In this document: piece after piece, positions 13,857-26,664 of the stretch
How the letters are laid out: each line of letters begins with the position of its first letter
Position numbering within the stretch: the stretch's first letter is position 1
Assembly (NCBI RefSeq): GCF_910589235.1
Contig: NC_060977.1
Location: forward strand, 2,255,001-2,319,000
DNA from: Vespa crabro
Lineage: Eukaryota; Arthropoda; Insecta; Hymenoptera; Vespidae
Reading direction: 5' to 3'
Length of the DNA: 64,000 nucleotides
Translations under genes and position numbers: made by a program
The notes under the pieces: model-generated
Told to the model about the DNA's origin: nothing
The model's input: the letters and a program-made list of their open reading frames with translations, nothing else
Databases searched by the model: none

Positions 13857-14190
13857 AACTTTAGAATCATTTATCTCTCCTTCTTTTCTTTGCTCTATAA
13901 ATCCAATGTGTTGAGGTCAACTTGTTGAACGTGTTTTATGATAGAATACAATATATGACTATGTGATTTGTCGATGAATCGACTTTTTCTTTTATCTCTT
14001 TCTCCTTCCTTCTTCTTTTTTTTTTTTTTTTTTTCTTTTTAATTTCGTAATCGATTCCAATGTGACTGTTACTTGCTAGTTAATTAGAGAGTGTTATATA
14101 TGAATCATTCAATTATGAATCCCAATTGGAACTTTACAAAGAACGAATTGAAATCAATGAACAAGCAAGTATGTTACATAGATATGTAGA

Positions 14191-14241
14191 TATATGTATA
14201 TATATATATATATAGAGAGAGAGGGAGAGAGGGAGAGGGAG

Positions 14242-14284
<43 letters not shown>
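14191..14284. repeat. (TA)n joined to (GA)n
   Basis: The TA-then-GA order recurs at 14428-14511 (GATA/GA), 14876-14943, 15941-16044 and 35727-35819, always in this order on the + strand. Confidence 0.95.
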
Positions 14285-14287
<3 letters not shown>

Positions 14288-14427
14288 ATAGAGAGAAGAT
14301 ACGTCCAGTTTTGCTTCAATGCTTGGAATCTGAGTTTCGAATCTCGATAATTGATGAATGGTAATTACCGCTTAAGCCGGAAGCATACCTCTCGGAGTTT
14401 CCATTCAAGTAGATAGTTTCTAATAAC

Positions 14428-14465
14428 GAGAGAGATAGAGATAGATAGATAGAGAGAGAAAGAGA

Positions 14466-14511
<46 letters not shown>
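14428..14511 (+). repeat. (GATA)n/(GA)n tract
   Basis: GATAGA repeats pass into pure GA of about 42 bp. Confidence 0.95.
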
Positions 14512-14515
<4 letters not shown>

Positions 14516-14875
14516 TTTAATAATGTATAAATCGAGCTCGTTAATTATAAGCTAATTAATTATATAAATCAGTTCTGAGAAAGACTAAGATACAAAGGAC
14601 AATATTCTACGGGAGATTCAGATTAATAGAAATATATCAAGTGTGATGAAATAAAAAATAAATAAATATAAATAGATAAATAAAGAGATAGTGAGATTAG
14701 TGTTCGTTATCTATAAGTTACTTAATTATAAGACAGTTATTATTGTATTAGAAAAATTAACAAAAGAATTGAAGAAGATTTATAACATTTTGTAGAAGCT
14801 TTGAATTTTAGTAGGAATATATTACATCTATAGAAGTAGAAAATAAATAAATAAATAATATATTACATATACATT

Positions 14876-14886
14876 ATATATATATA

Positions 14887-14943
<57 letters not shown>
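14876..14943 (+). repeat. (TA)n/(GA)n tract
   Basis: A short TA run precedes about 50 bp of pure GA. Confidence 0.95.
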
Positions 14944-14944
<1 letters not shown>

Positions 14945-15940
14945 TGAGATGGAAAAAAAAAGAAGAGGTAAAGCAATATAGAAGCAGGATGAATAAAAAT
15001 AAAGAAGAACGGACAAATGGCTCCTTTCAAGGTGCTACTTTAAACGACGAGGCAAGGCGTCCGGCGTTAATTAACTTTCACTAATGGGAGAGGCGGTAGG
15101 TCGTCTTACTCGAAGGCAGGGAGAGATAGGGAGAGAAAGAGAGAAACAAAGAGAGCGAGACAGAGAGAGAGAGAGAAGGGTTGAAAAGGTACGAGCGCAA
15201 GACATTGACGTCGTGGCGACTATGAGCGACATATAAATCAAGATACGAGTAATTTGATCGTTAGGGTGCGATATTCTTTTCTTTATTTTCCCTCTCTCTC
15301 TCTCTTACACACGCATACACATACACGCTTATAGATTCGTTTTACCAATCTCTATCTCTCAGTCTTTCTTTTTTTTATATTTTCTTTTTTTTTTCCTTTT
15401 TATTTTTCTCTTTCTCTTTATTTATTTCTTTTTCTTTTTATTTTTCTTTTTTATTCTTCTTGGTTTTTTTTTGTTTTTTTTTGTTTTTTTTTCTTTAATT
15501 CTTTTATTTTCACGTATACAATTCGATTGGCTTGTACACGATGCCAACTGTACAAGCAAATATATATAGACGTTGGTAAAGATGTATAGATGCATGTAGA
15601 TGTAGTATCGTATTGGCCCCGTTTCGAGTTCCAACGCACGTTGATTAAACGCATAGCTAGTTCCTATCGTCGCAGGTACTTTCCCACCGTGGCTTTTACA
15701 ATAATGGTAGAGACGCCGGCAGAGAATTTCCAGCTACTAATCGAGTTTTGTCTAAAATATCACCCCTGGCAATTTTGTACCCTTCAGTGAACATCGAGGG
15801 TAGGGTCGTTAATGTTAAATTGAAGAGAGCCAGCTCTCTTTAACGATTTTTATTAATATTCGCGTTATTTCTTTACGCATTCGATCAGAATTCATATATA
15901 TACACATTTATATATACATTATGTATATATGTTCCTTTAC

Positions 15941-15984
15941 ACATATACATATACATATATACATATATATATATATATATTTAT

Positions 15985-16044
<60 letters not shown>
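15941..16044 (+). repeat. (TA)n/(GA)n tract
   Basis: ATACATAT repeats, then TA, then about 52 bp of GA. Confidence 0.95.
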
Positions 16045-16045
<1 letters not shown>

Positions 16046-16327
16046 TACGTGAATAAAGTAAAGCTTTTAATTTTATGAGCGAAGATTCGTCCCCTTAACT
16101 CGTGGCTTCCAGATGCATACATATATGTCTAAAACTATTGAGCTCTAATGAGATTCGTACATCCGGGCAAATAACATTCCAACGTAACGAAGGAAGGGTA
16201 GGTTAGTTTACCGAGCACTCTTCCAACATAGAGCAGAGCTATTTCCACGATCTATGTTACCATACGTCGAAACGAGCGTATATCTTTGCGATTACTTTCG
16301 TCAATTTGTATTATTTTCCTCAATGAA

Positions 16328-16365
<38 letters not shown>

Positions 16366-16754
16366 CATTTGCAATTACTAGATTATGTTATACCATAAAT
16401 ATTAAAATATTTTTCCAATTTTTATTTGCATTTCCCCTTTTTTTCTTCCCTTTCTTTCCATTCTTTTTATTTTTTTTTTTTCTTTTATCCTTTTCATATG
16501 TACAAAATCATAATTAGTCTTCTCTCAATTTTAGTTTCTTTCTCTGATTGGCAAACAGGCAGAAGAATAAAAAAAAACTAAGATTTCAAATAATTATTAT
16601 TTTGGTAAAAATTTTTTCTAAAGGTATCACATATTCCGCTATAAAACTCTCGGACATATTCATTTTTATTTTCATTCTTTTTTGCTCTCTTTTTTTTTTC
16701 TTTCTTCCTTTTTTTCCCCTCCTTTCTTTCTATCCCTCTCTTCCTCTCTCTCCT

Positions 16755-16789
<35 letters not shown>

Positions 16790-16989
16790 TTTTTTTTTCT
16801 TTTTTATTAGCAAGCACGTATGTGCTCGCACAAAGCACTTGAAAAGCGAACACTGTGTGGTGGAATACTAATCTACGTTTAAAGTGGCTCTAATGGGTGT
16901 ACGGTTTCATGGCGGCACACACGGTCTACGCTTCTCGAGGCTAACACACGCGTGTCATCCTTCGTACTATGCATATGTATCTACATGGT

Positions 16990-17007
16990 ACGTATCTATA
17001 GATACGT
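16990..17007. repeat. Perfect 18-bp palindrome
   Basis: ACGTATCTATAGATACGT reads the same on both strands. It lies in unique sequence just before a (TA)n tract. Confidence 0.8.
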
Positions 17008-17030
17008 GTTACTATTTCGCGAATGCAAGA

Positions 17031-17072
<42 letters not shown>

Positions 17073-18684
17073 TATTATATATCTGTATATAGAAGCTCTA
17101 TAAAGCTATAAAGTAAGGCGAGCACGTAAATAACGAGCTTAAAGGTGGGTCGTCGTACTCGTAATATGCAGTTTCAGTCGAGGTTTATCGTTAACAAACA
17201 TAATTCGTAAAGTCAATTCGTCATTTATCATATTAGTATGTAATTATAAATTATTAGATATTATTCGATATATATATATATATAAATATATATGTGGATG
17301 TATGTATATTAATTCATAAATTATTTATAACGTAGAAATGTAAAGTCAATACTTGTTTATTATAATATTCGTAAAGTAACGTGCGTGAAATATCACAGGT
17401 AATATACTTTTAGAAACTTCGGAATAAATTACAATTGATCGAACCTCGTTCGCTTCGGTAAGAACGTATTTCAGTTTGTGAGAACGTCATGCGAGTGGCA
17501 TGTCTCAAAGCCATTACTTCAGGGAAAATCACTTGGCAAGACTAAAATGAGAATACGTATTGTTCCATAAAGTTACTTGTCCTCGGTCTCTCAGCGTAGC
17601 TGTGGTCACGAGATGCGAATTGTCGTGCATCTGTTAAATGCGAAAGAAAGAAAATCGAAGATCTTGACGATTAGATAACCATTCCACATGAATTTTTTTT
17701 TTATTTATATATACAATAAATACAAATCGTACGAATTATATCGCGTAATTAAAAATTTATCGAAGATTTGATCGATCCATGTAGCATATAAGAGTTTCGT
17801 GTATGACTATATTAAAAAAAAAAAAAAAAAAAAAAAGGAAAAGAAAAGAGAAGAGCAAAAAAAAAAAAAGAAAAAGAAAAAAATAAGTTTGACAGATTTT
17901 TAGCGCGTAGATATAATATCTAGCGAATGACGAGGATACGATCTATCAAGTGAAAATTTAACACTGGCACTCATTTTCTTTCTCATGGATGGAGAATCTT
18001 CTCGCCCGGTAAAGGAGTAACACAGTAAACGAGGACTTTTAATTAAGGACCTGCACGCCTGGCGTAGATGGCAATTTCCCTCGGCTACGAGTAACGACGT
18101 TTCTTTGCCAAAGAGAAGAAGAAGAGAGAGAGAGAGAGAGAGACAGAGAGAGAATATGGAGAGAACAGGGAAAGAAAAAGAAACTTTGTGGTCCTTGTGC
18201 TTGTAGCCATGTTCTTTGCAACGCTATTGCTTCTTTTTTTTTTCTCTTTCTTTTTTCCGTTTTGCTTTTTTTCTTCGTTTTCTTTTTTTGTTGTCAAAAG
18301 AAAAAAAAAAAAAAAAAAGGAAAAAAAGAATAAAATACGAACGTTTCATTCGGCGGTCAAGATTTTAAATTGTTAGGAATAGTTAGAAAAAAGAAAAAAA
18401 AAAAAATAGAAAAAAGAAGAAAGAAAGAAAGAAAGATGAAAAAAAAAAAAAGGGAAAAAATGCCCAGTGAATCTGATATTAGAGATGAATACGTAAAATC
18501 AACACGACCTTATTTTAAATTGATAGACGTGTACAATTTTTATCAGTTTGCATTTTAACATCTCGAAAGAGAACATCCCTTCTCTTCTATTTTACCATTT
18601 TTCTCTTACCCTCTTCTCCCAAGCCACTCAACGAAAAAAGAAAAAATAGAGAGAGAAAAAAAAGAAAGAAAGAAAAGAGAAAAT

Positions 18685-18686
<2 letters not shown>

Positions 18687-18734
<48 letters not shown>

Positions 18735-19061
18735 AAGAAAGGAGAAAGAAGCGAAACGTCCAATGTGGTTTTTGGACAAATTGTCGAAATGTTGCCATTC
18801 GTATTCCTGCGCTTGGTTTGCTTAGAGATGAAAAGGAGGCAAAAAGGAATATTTGAAAATTCACGAAGTATGCACTTGAAGGATTCGATCTTGAGAAGGA
18901 ATGACGCAAGTTGTACACTTCAAGGAGGCATACCTTTGGAGAATAGTATTGTATTGCTCACGGTAAAAGGACTAAAAATTTCTTTGCTCTCTTTCTCTCC
19001 CTCTCTCTCTCTTTCTCTTTCACTCACTTTCTCTGTCTATCTGTATTTCTTTTCCTTTCTA

Positions 19062-19108
<47 letters not shown>

Positions 19109-19214
19109 TGAAAGAATAAGCGATATCGACTATGGAGAAAAGAAACGTGTCACATTTTCATGATAAAAGTGTACCAGGACGTCGTCGACTTTGCCTATGA
19201 AAGATCAAATTGCA

Positions 19215-19261
<47 letters not shown>

Positions 19262-19336
19262 TCTCTCTCTTTCTCTCTTTCTTTCTTTCTCTCTCTCTTT
19301 CTTTCTTTCTTTCTCTCTTTTTCTCTTTCTCTGTCT
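18687..19336. repeat. Cluster of GA and CT microsatellites in opposite orientation
   Basis: GA at 18687-18732 is followed by CT at 18980-19106 and 19218-19336. About 245 bp of unique sequence between the GA and first CT block has open frames on both strands but no other coding evidence. GA and CT blocks on one strand are potential inverted repeats of each other. Confidence 0.9.
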
Positions 19337-19488
19337 CGTATTCAACTCTTTATTTGTCACTTTTCCTTTCTATTCGTTTCTTTTTCGAAGTAAAGGCAGA
19401 AATTCTTCCAAAGGCCATGGGAACGTAAAAACGCGTGAAATACAAGTAAAAGGAGAGAGAAAGAGAAAGAAAGAAAGAGATAAAAAGA

Positions 19489-19701
19489 TATATATATATA
19501 TATATATATATATAGGTGGAAGCATCAGAAGAAAATTCGTCGCTTGAATTCCAAAGCATTTGACCGAACTTCCGGACGTATCTTTCCAGGTACTCGAAAT
19601 CTTTCCTTTTATTTTTATTCTTTTGCTCCTTCGTGACTGCGTTTTATTTCCTCTTTGGCCAAGACTTCCGTCTATCCTTTCCTCACTTTTTCTCCCCTCC
19701 T

Positions 19702-19752
<51 letters not shown>

Positions 19753-20046
19753 TTCGCTTTTACTTTTTCTCTTTTTACGTTTTCCGCCGTACTTCTATCT
19801 CTCTGTCTTATTTCTTTTCTTTATCCCCTTTCCACGGTACTCCGTTCAATAATGTCCTCTCCATCGTACCGAACCGTATCCTCTCCGTGAGCTGGTCATC
19901 GAAAACCAATTTAACAGAATTCGTGCTACCGATTGTAAACGTCGTCAACTCCACCAATCCTTGCGACCGCAAACCCTGCTAGGTTAAACTTTTCTCTTTC
20001 CTTTCTTTTTTCTCTTTCTCCATCTTTCTTTCTTTCTCTGTCTCTT

Positions 20047-20091
<45 letters not shown>

Positions 20092-20096
20092 TTCTA
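19489..20096. repeat. Further TA and CT microsatellites
   Basis: TA at 19489-19514, CT at 19704-19757 and CT at 20048-20094 are separated by pyrimidine-biased unique sequence. Confidence 0.9.
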
Positions 20097-20418
20097 TCTA
20101 TCTCTCTCTGTTCTTCATCTATGAAGGCACTACCATCCGTTCCCGTGAATTTCTTCCGTTCTATTTTCAGTATATCTCTATATCTATGTTTGTGTGTCTT
20201 TTTGGAGCCGGAAAAGCAGACCTAGTGCAAGAGAGATGAAAACTATTTCGTTTTCAGGGAACGAGTGCAGTGTCTACATTTATCGTGTCGCTTCGTCATA
20301 TCGAGAGTCAGTATATCGAGAACGATGATACGTAAGAAACTCATCGACTGTGAGATCTCGATGAGAATTATTCTCGACGTGAGATACATTTTATATGTTT
20401 ATTTATTTTTGCTTTTTA

Positions 20419-20617
20419 TTTCTTCTTCTTCTTCTTCTTCCTCCTCCTCCTCTTCCTCTTTCTCTTCTTTCATTTCTTCTTTTTCTCTTTTCTTCTATTT
20501 TTTTTTCCTTTTTTTCTTTTTTTTTTTTTGTAAATCCGTAGAAACACGGATTTAACGTTAATAGCTGTAATTGAGATTGGTGTTGATTCGGTGTGACGTC
20601 GAGCTTCTTTTACAACA

Positions 20618-20663
<46 letters not shown>
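20419..20663. repeat. (TTC)n/(CCT)n, poly(T) and (TA)n
   Basis: TTC units change to CCT units and then T-rich sequence up to about 20530. A (TA)n of about 38 bp follows at 20623-20660 and a (CATA)n at 20664-20685. Confidence 0.9.
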
Positions 20664-20664
<1 letters not shown>

Positions 20665-21064
20665 CATACATACATACATACATAACTTGGTAGATATCTA
20701 GCTTTACCTGACGGAGAATTAGATTTAAATTGGAAAAATTACTCGGTCCGATTGCAAATCGTATTTCCATTTCGAACTCTTTTGCGGTCGCTGTGACGAC
20801 CCGACTCATTTGCATCGACGCGATCTACGTGGATCCACGGACATGGAATTATAGTCGAGTGTGATTCCATTTGAACGAATGAAAAATTTGCACGGAGTCC
20901 ACGTTTCTGTACGATTAATAGGAAAGCCATTCTTTCGTAGAGGCGGGAAACAATCAATAAAGAATTAAACGGGGGTATTTTAGATACTTAATTTAAGCAT
21001 TCAATGCAGAGAAAGTTTTAGTAAAAAAGTTTATTTGTTTTTAATTCATTATTTATTGTATACA

Positions 21065-21095
<31 letters not shown>

Positions 21096-22064
21096 TTAAT
21101 GTATTGTATGTATATACACATACACACAGACACGTTTTTTTTTTTCAATAAATTATATTTTGGAATTTATAAATCAGTATCTTGTCGGATAAAAATCATA
21201 TCAAGTAGCGATTGCTTCAAATAAATAAATAATTGATAGAAAAGGAATAATACTTTGAAAATTAATATATCCAGCGAACTTGTGCGGTTTATCTAACGAA
21301 TTACGAACGACCGCGAGGACACGCAAACGCTAGCCGAGCTAGCCGTACTGAACTCGGCTTTGAAGTTAGGAAAAGCGTAGAAGCTTTTAATTAAAACTTA
21401 CTTCCTTGCGCTGCATGAGTTGAAAGTGTTTTTCAAACGAAAGTACTCACTACCGTTTTGTATTTTCTCTGAGGTTCTGTCGTTTGAACATGTGAATTTC
21501 GAGAGATCGAAACTTTGAGAATTCACATTACAGTTCATACGTGATAGGGGTTTTTTTTTTCTTTTATCTTTCTTTGATCGTATTAATTAAATAAAAAAGA
21601 AAAAAGAAAGAAGAAAAGAAAAAAAAAGAGAATGAATGAAATAAAGAAATGAAAATAAAGAATGAAAAGTAATTGATATTGATCGAAAATCCATTGTTCA
21701 CGTAGAACATCTATACGTAAGTATATTTTTCTTTTTTTACTCTTCATTTACTGTTTTCTTTTCTTTTTTTCTTTTTTTTCCTTAAATAATAATCCATTAA
21801 TTATATATCCATCTTATCAGGAATTTTCTGTTAATGTGATATGATATTTATATAATAAATTTTCATTAGTCCTAATATCTGAGTTAGTATACATATACGA
21901 AAGTTTTCGTATATATGTTAAATTTCGACGAGTTACGTGGAAGGAATCCACGATAAGACGATACGCCGAAATGCGGTAGACTCTGCAGATCTGCGGAATC
22001 ATCGTGCGGATGCTTTCTACAACAAACTCTGTTTGGCACGACTACGAACCGTATAAATTATAAG

Positions 22065-22068
<4 letters not shown>

Positions 22069-22118
<50 letters not shown>
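22069..22118 (+). repeat. (CT)n tract
   Basis: About 48 bp of pure CT. A (CCCT)n-like patch lies at 22398-22425, and CT tracts at 22489-22525 and 22810-22850. Confidence 0.95.
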
Positions 22119-22121
<3 letters not shown>

Positions 22122-22811
22122 ATTTCGAGTCTACATATTTACGATATATCTACGACTTTTTCAAGAACACTTTATTCAAAGCACGAAATTCGAATAGCAA
22201 TAGCTGAAGTTCAACTTTAAAGTTTAATCGGACGATCTAAAAAGTCTTTTGCAAGAATCAGTTATCAACTGGTTATGCACTATTTATCTCCTCTGTTATC
22301 TAAGTTTCCTCATAAAAATTCTTTACTTAGACAATCGCGTGTGTCTTCTTTTCTAACATTCATTTCCCTTTATTCTGGTTACCCTCTGTTTTTACCTCAC
22401 CTCCCTCCCTCCCTCCCTCCTTCCTACTTTCCTTTCTTCTTTCTCTCTATGTTTCGCAAAGTACTCGCATTATTTCTTTTTGTTTTTTGCTCTCTCTCTC
22501 TCTCTCTCCCTCCCTGTCTCTCTCTACATCGTTTCACTTTTAATTTCCCGAACTGCTCGTTTCTTTTGGTATAACGTCGCTCGGATTTACAGTGCCACGG
22601 TTGGCAATTTCATTCTTTAATTTAAAACAGACATTTCTTCCACATTCCTTCTGGATAGACAGAGGAAAAGAAAAAGAGAGAGAGGGAGAGAGAGTACTGC
22701 TTATCTATCTTATGTGTTTCTTTTTGCTTTTATATAATTTCTATTTTCTATGGTTAGCAAAGTGCACACTCAAATATAGTATATCTTGAAGTATAATAAA
22801 TCAGTTGTATG

Positions 22812-22850
<39 letters not shown>

Positions 22851-24021
22851 TTATTATCTAACGTCATAGTTCATTGTCTTTAATCATTCCTTGGTATTTC
22901 GAATGATGGTAATTTAAAGAAAGAACGATGGAGTTTTCAAAGATATTTAGTGAAAAGTTTATTCACTTTAACAGAAACGTCTATAATGTTACTCCAGTAA
23001 TTAGTTGTAATGGTATGTAATTAAAACTGGCTAAAAGTTTTAGTTAATGTTTCGACAGGTCGTTAGTTGGTATACTTATCCTCATAAATTCAAATGGAAA
23101 ACATAGTTTCGACGTATATATCGAAAAACATAATGAAACCTTTTTTGTTCTCGAACTAACTTGTTAGTATCGTATATTTTCGAATATTATTCGAGTTAGT
23201 AAATTAATTTGATCGAAAATTGATTTTTATTTGTTAACGTAATCATTCATCGAAAATGAACTATTTTAAAAAGGTAAAACGATTGAATGGAAACAAAGAG
23301 AAAGAAAAAGAAAGAAAGATAAAAAAGAAAATGAGAGAGAAAGAGAGAGAGAGAATGGTGGGGAAAATAAAACAAAGAAAAAAATGAAAGCCATGTTGCT
23401 GCAAGATTAGTTAAAAGAATTGCATGAGTTGCGTGGTAGATTACAATTTGCTACAATTACGACGATGTCCAACCGTATAATTAGAACATTTGCGAGATGT
23501 AAAATCAAAAGCTGAGAAATATACTAGACTTGCTTAACGAGATAAAAGTAAAATGTAAAAAGATAAAAAGACGTGTGTAACTCGAATATATGGATATATG
23601 CATATTATTAATAGTATATAATTAATTAAATTTTGTAAGAACGACAAGTCGTCAATTGTTGTCCTTTGTTATAGGATAGAAAAAAATTTTGCAAACTGAA
23701 AGCACAAAGGAAGAAAATGTTTTTTTCTTTCGAATAGAGAGAATTTAATCTGAATTTGTTTTTAATATTAAAATTTTTAATATCAAATAAGATAATTTCT
23801 TTTTAAAACGTTAGACTGAAATATTTTTGAGAATTTACTAAAGATATATCACTAAAGGGAACGAAAGTTGCTTTAAGATATTCCATGGGATAGATATTGC
23901 TCAAGACAACGACGTTATAATTTTGATTGAAACCAGGATCCAGTCTCGTATGCTAGTAGGGGTTGTCTCTAACGAGTAATGGGAGTATCATATGACAAAA
24001 GGTTGCGTATAATGTAGAGAG

Positions 24022-24026
<5 letters not shown>

Positions 24027-24092
<66 letters not shown>
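24027..24092. repeat. (TA)n tract
   Basis: About 50 bp of nearly pure TA. GA tracts follow at 24331-24368 and 24888-24922. Confidence 0.95.
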
Positions 24093-24327
24093 GCGGATTC
24101 GTGTCGTGCTTCCTTCGTATCGTTACTCTGTACTCTTGAATGATTTAAACGAAGCCTCAGACGAGTCGCTTTTGCCATTATTTATTCAAGATCTAATAAC
24201 AGAATGTGTTACTCATTTCACCAGAATGACTTTTTGGCTTTTTGGTATACCGTACTACGAGGATACATTTTTTATAAATTTAAAAAAGAAAGGGGAAGAA
24301 AAAAAAACCAAAATAAAAGAAGTAAAT

Positions 24328-24373
<46 letters not shown>

Positions 24374-24885
24374 GAGAAAAAAAATAGATTCTCCATTCGC
24401 GCGCAACGAATTATTAATCGATCGATCGGAAACCTTTTCATAGGGAATTTTTTTGTTTTTCAAAAAGAGAAAAGAAAATGAAAAAAGAGCGAAAAAAAAA
24501 ATAGACAATGGAGTAACTTGAAAAAAGAAGAAAAGAAAAAAAAAAACGTAGAAACCAAGGTAAATGATTTTATTTTAACGAGGCTTAATTACGGGAGGGA
24601 TTTAAAAGGAAGTACGCGAAAATGTACGGGGGCTCTATTTTTGCACGGCGCTCATTTAAGAAAGGATAATCCTTATTCTTTAGCTTACTTCGTTCGTTGG
24701 CGAGTTAATATCTCGCTTGTGCCATGAGAATACTTACTTTTATTTAATTAACGACACGCTCGACTTAATTTTTAGTGAAATATATTGGAAATTATTCTGT
24801 TATTATATTAATACGGTTGGAATTTCTTTTCGCTATCTCGTGTACGTGTATCTCGGAAGGAAAGAATTTATGAGAAAAAGAAAAA

Positions 24886-24932
<47 letters not shown>

Positions 24933-26068
24933 GAAGAAGAAGGAAAAAGTAGATGAATTAAAATGCACGAGAAATATTTTTTACACGTAGAAAATAATTC
25001 ATTGCCGTCTCTTTAAATAATTTTCTTTCTTCGACGTACATACGTAATTAGAGTAAGTAATGATTATCGGTGACTCGTTCTAACGACGACAACCTCTATA
25101 AACAGGCAACTTTGTCTTTCCTGGCATTACACTATTAAACATTCTCTCTCTCTCTCTCTCTCTCTCTAACTTTGTCTATGTCTCTGTTTTATGCTTCTTT
25201 GAGCTTCCTTCAGCTTGCAAATTAGCTTTCGAGACGTTCGCTGATCTCTTTGTGAGATCGTCTTAAATAGCTCACTAGGGTACTATTCTTTGGTATCTTG
25301 TATACATCTATTTTATTGAATATATCAGTCTTTAAGAGTAATTAATTATGACGAGGCAAATGTGAAATGTATTTTTTTGAAAACATTTTTTTATATAAAG
25401 ATAAGATAAATTCTTTCGCATTCGATCGTATATTATCCTCGTATATTATACAGATAAAAAAAAAAAAAAAGAAAAAAAAAGGAAAAGAAAAAACGAAAAT
25501 TAGAAAAAAGTATCTTTATTCGTAAAGTGTCATCGATAATTTAAGAATTATTTCGAATGTCAATTGGCTTTTGAAAATCTCGTAATAAGTTTAACTATTC
25601 ACAACCATCCCCACCACCCTGTCTTCCCTTTCCCAACCCCATTAAAACTTTTTACTTATAAAACAAAGTGTACGTCTCGTAGAATTTCTGAATAACGCGA
25701 CGAAGATAAATTTGAGCGATGATGCAACTTTCGCTTATTAATTATTTCTCCCCTCTTTAGCATTGCTAATTCGTTTTATCGAACGTTTTAGGATACTGAC
25801 AGCGTAGAATAATTATATTCCATCGAATAAACGATGAAATATCAGTTAGATAATTATTACATTACCTTTCGAACAATTTTGATCGTCCGAAAGATTTATA
25901 AGTTCCTTTCAATAATTTAAAACAACATTTTGAACGATTAATCAAATTACGGAAGGCCGAAGGGAAAAAGAAAAAAAAAACAAAAACCAAAAACCAAAAA
26001 AACGAAACAAAAAGAAGAGGGAAAAAAAATTTGTCCAGCTCTTTTTCCATGAATGATGGTGGTATTTC

Positions 26069-26120
26069 CCAAAAAAAAAAAAAAAAAAAAAAAAAAACAA
26101 ACAAACAAACAAAAAAGAAA
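26069..26120 (+). repeat. Poly(A) followed by (CAAA)n
   Basis: About 27 A, then four CAAA units, then more A-rich DNA. The form resembles an aged retroposon tail, but the sequence before it has no recognisable element. Confidence 0.6.
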
Positions 26121-26377
26121 GAGGAAAAACAAAAAAAGAGAAATAATTCACACGGTATTCATTCAAAAGCTATTTTTATGGTTTAAAGGGATGAAGAGAG
26201 AAAAGGGATCATACGTCTTGAGGTAAGAAAAGTTCGGTTCACCGAAACGTTTTTCGTGTTCGTTCTTAACTCTCTATGGTGGAGACGAAGTCGGTTCTAG
26301 AGATAAATTTTTCATCGGTAAAGCCGAGCGACAAGTAACGTACGAATTTCCCAAAGGAGTCCATCCGATCCCTTTTA

Positions 26378-26590
26378 TGACAAGCCTAACTGTGCGCAAA
26401 AGACGTAACAATATACTTCCAATATGATATATCTTATATACTCTAGTTTAAGACCTTGATAATAGGGTAGCCCAGTTGGTATTGTCCCATTCACGAGAGA
26501 TTTAACATAATATTTGCCATTGAAGCCGTACTCCGGACCATTCACTGCACCTTCAGAAATTGCTTCTGCATCTACTGTAGAAACTCTATC
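26378..26590 (-). pseudogene. Open segment, possible exon or gene remnant
   Basis: On the minus strand a frame stays open for 71 codons between an in-frame TAG (26591-26593) and TAA (26375-26377). The part near 26460-26575 reads like a soluble protein, with GPEYGFNGKYYVK and NGTIPTGLPYYQ. There is no ATG at its start, and the bases before it are a purine repeat instead of a pyrimidine tract, so the acceptor is poor. I recognise no family. It may be a decayed insertion or chance. Confidence 0.2.
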
Positions 26591-26597
26591 CTAGGCG

Positions 26598-26616
26598 CTC
26601 TCTTTCTCTCTCTCTC

Positions 26617-26656
<40 letters not shown>
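26598..26656 (+). repeat. (CT)n tract
   Basis: About 58 bp of CT with one CCCT break. It lies directly beside the minus-strand open segment at 26378-26590. Confidence 0.95.

Positions 26657-26664
<8 letters not shown>

Larger units (their letters stand above)
7615..26370. other. Gene-free, microsatellite-rich DNA
   Basis: No supported exon is seen. Islands of unique, moderately GC sequence lie at about 9690-9830, 11680-11960, 12300-12520, 13480-13620, 15020-15250, 15600-15850, 16180-16270, 17400-17680, 20700-20960 and 21260-21540; they may be conserved non-coding elements. The 11790 area has TGACGTACGTG (CRE-like) and the 13510 area has an E-box palindrome AACAGCTGTT. Confidence 0.65.

Noticed and set aside
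9711..14373. Shared word AATTACCGCTT at 9712 and 14363
   Set aside because: Only 11 bases match, and the flanks do not align.
18765..19163. 132-codon frame
   Set aside because: More than half is a CT-repeat Leu/Ser run, and the opposite strand is also open. No splice or family support.
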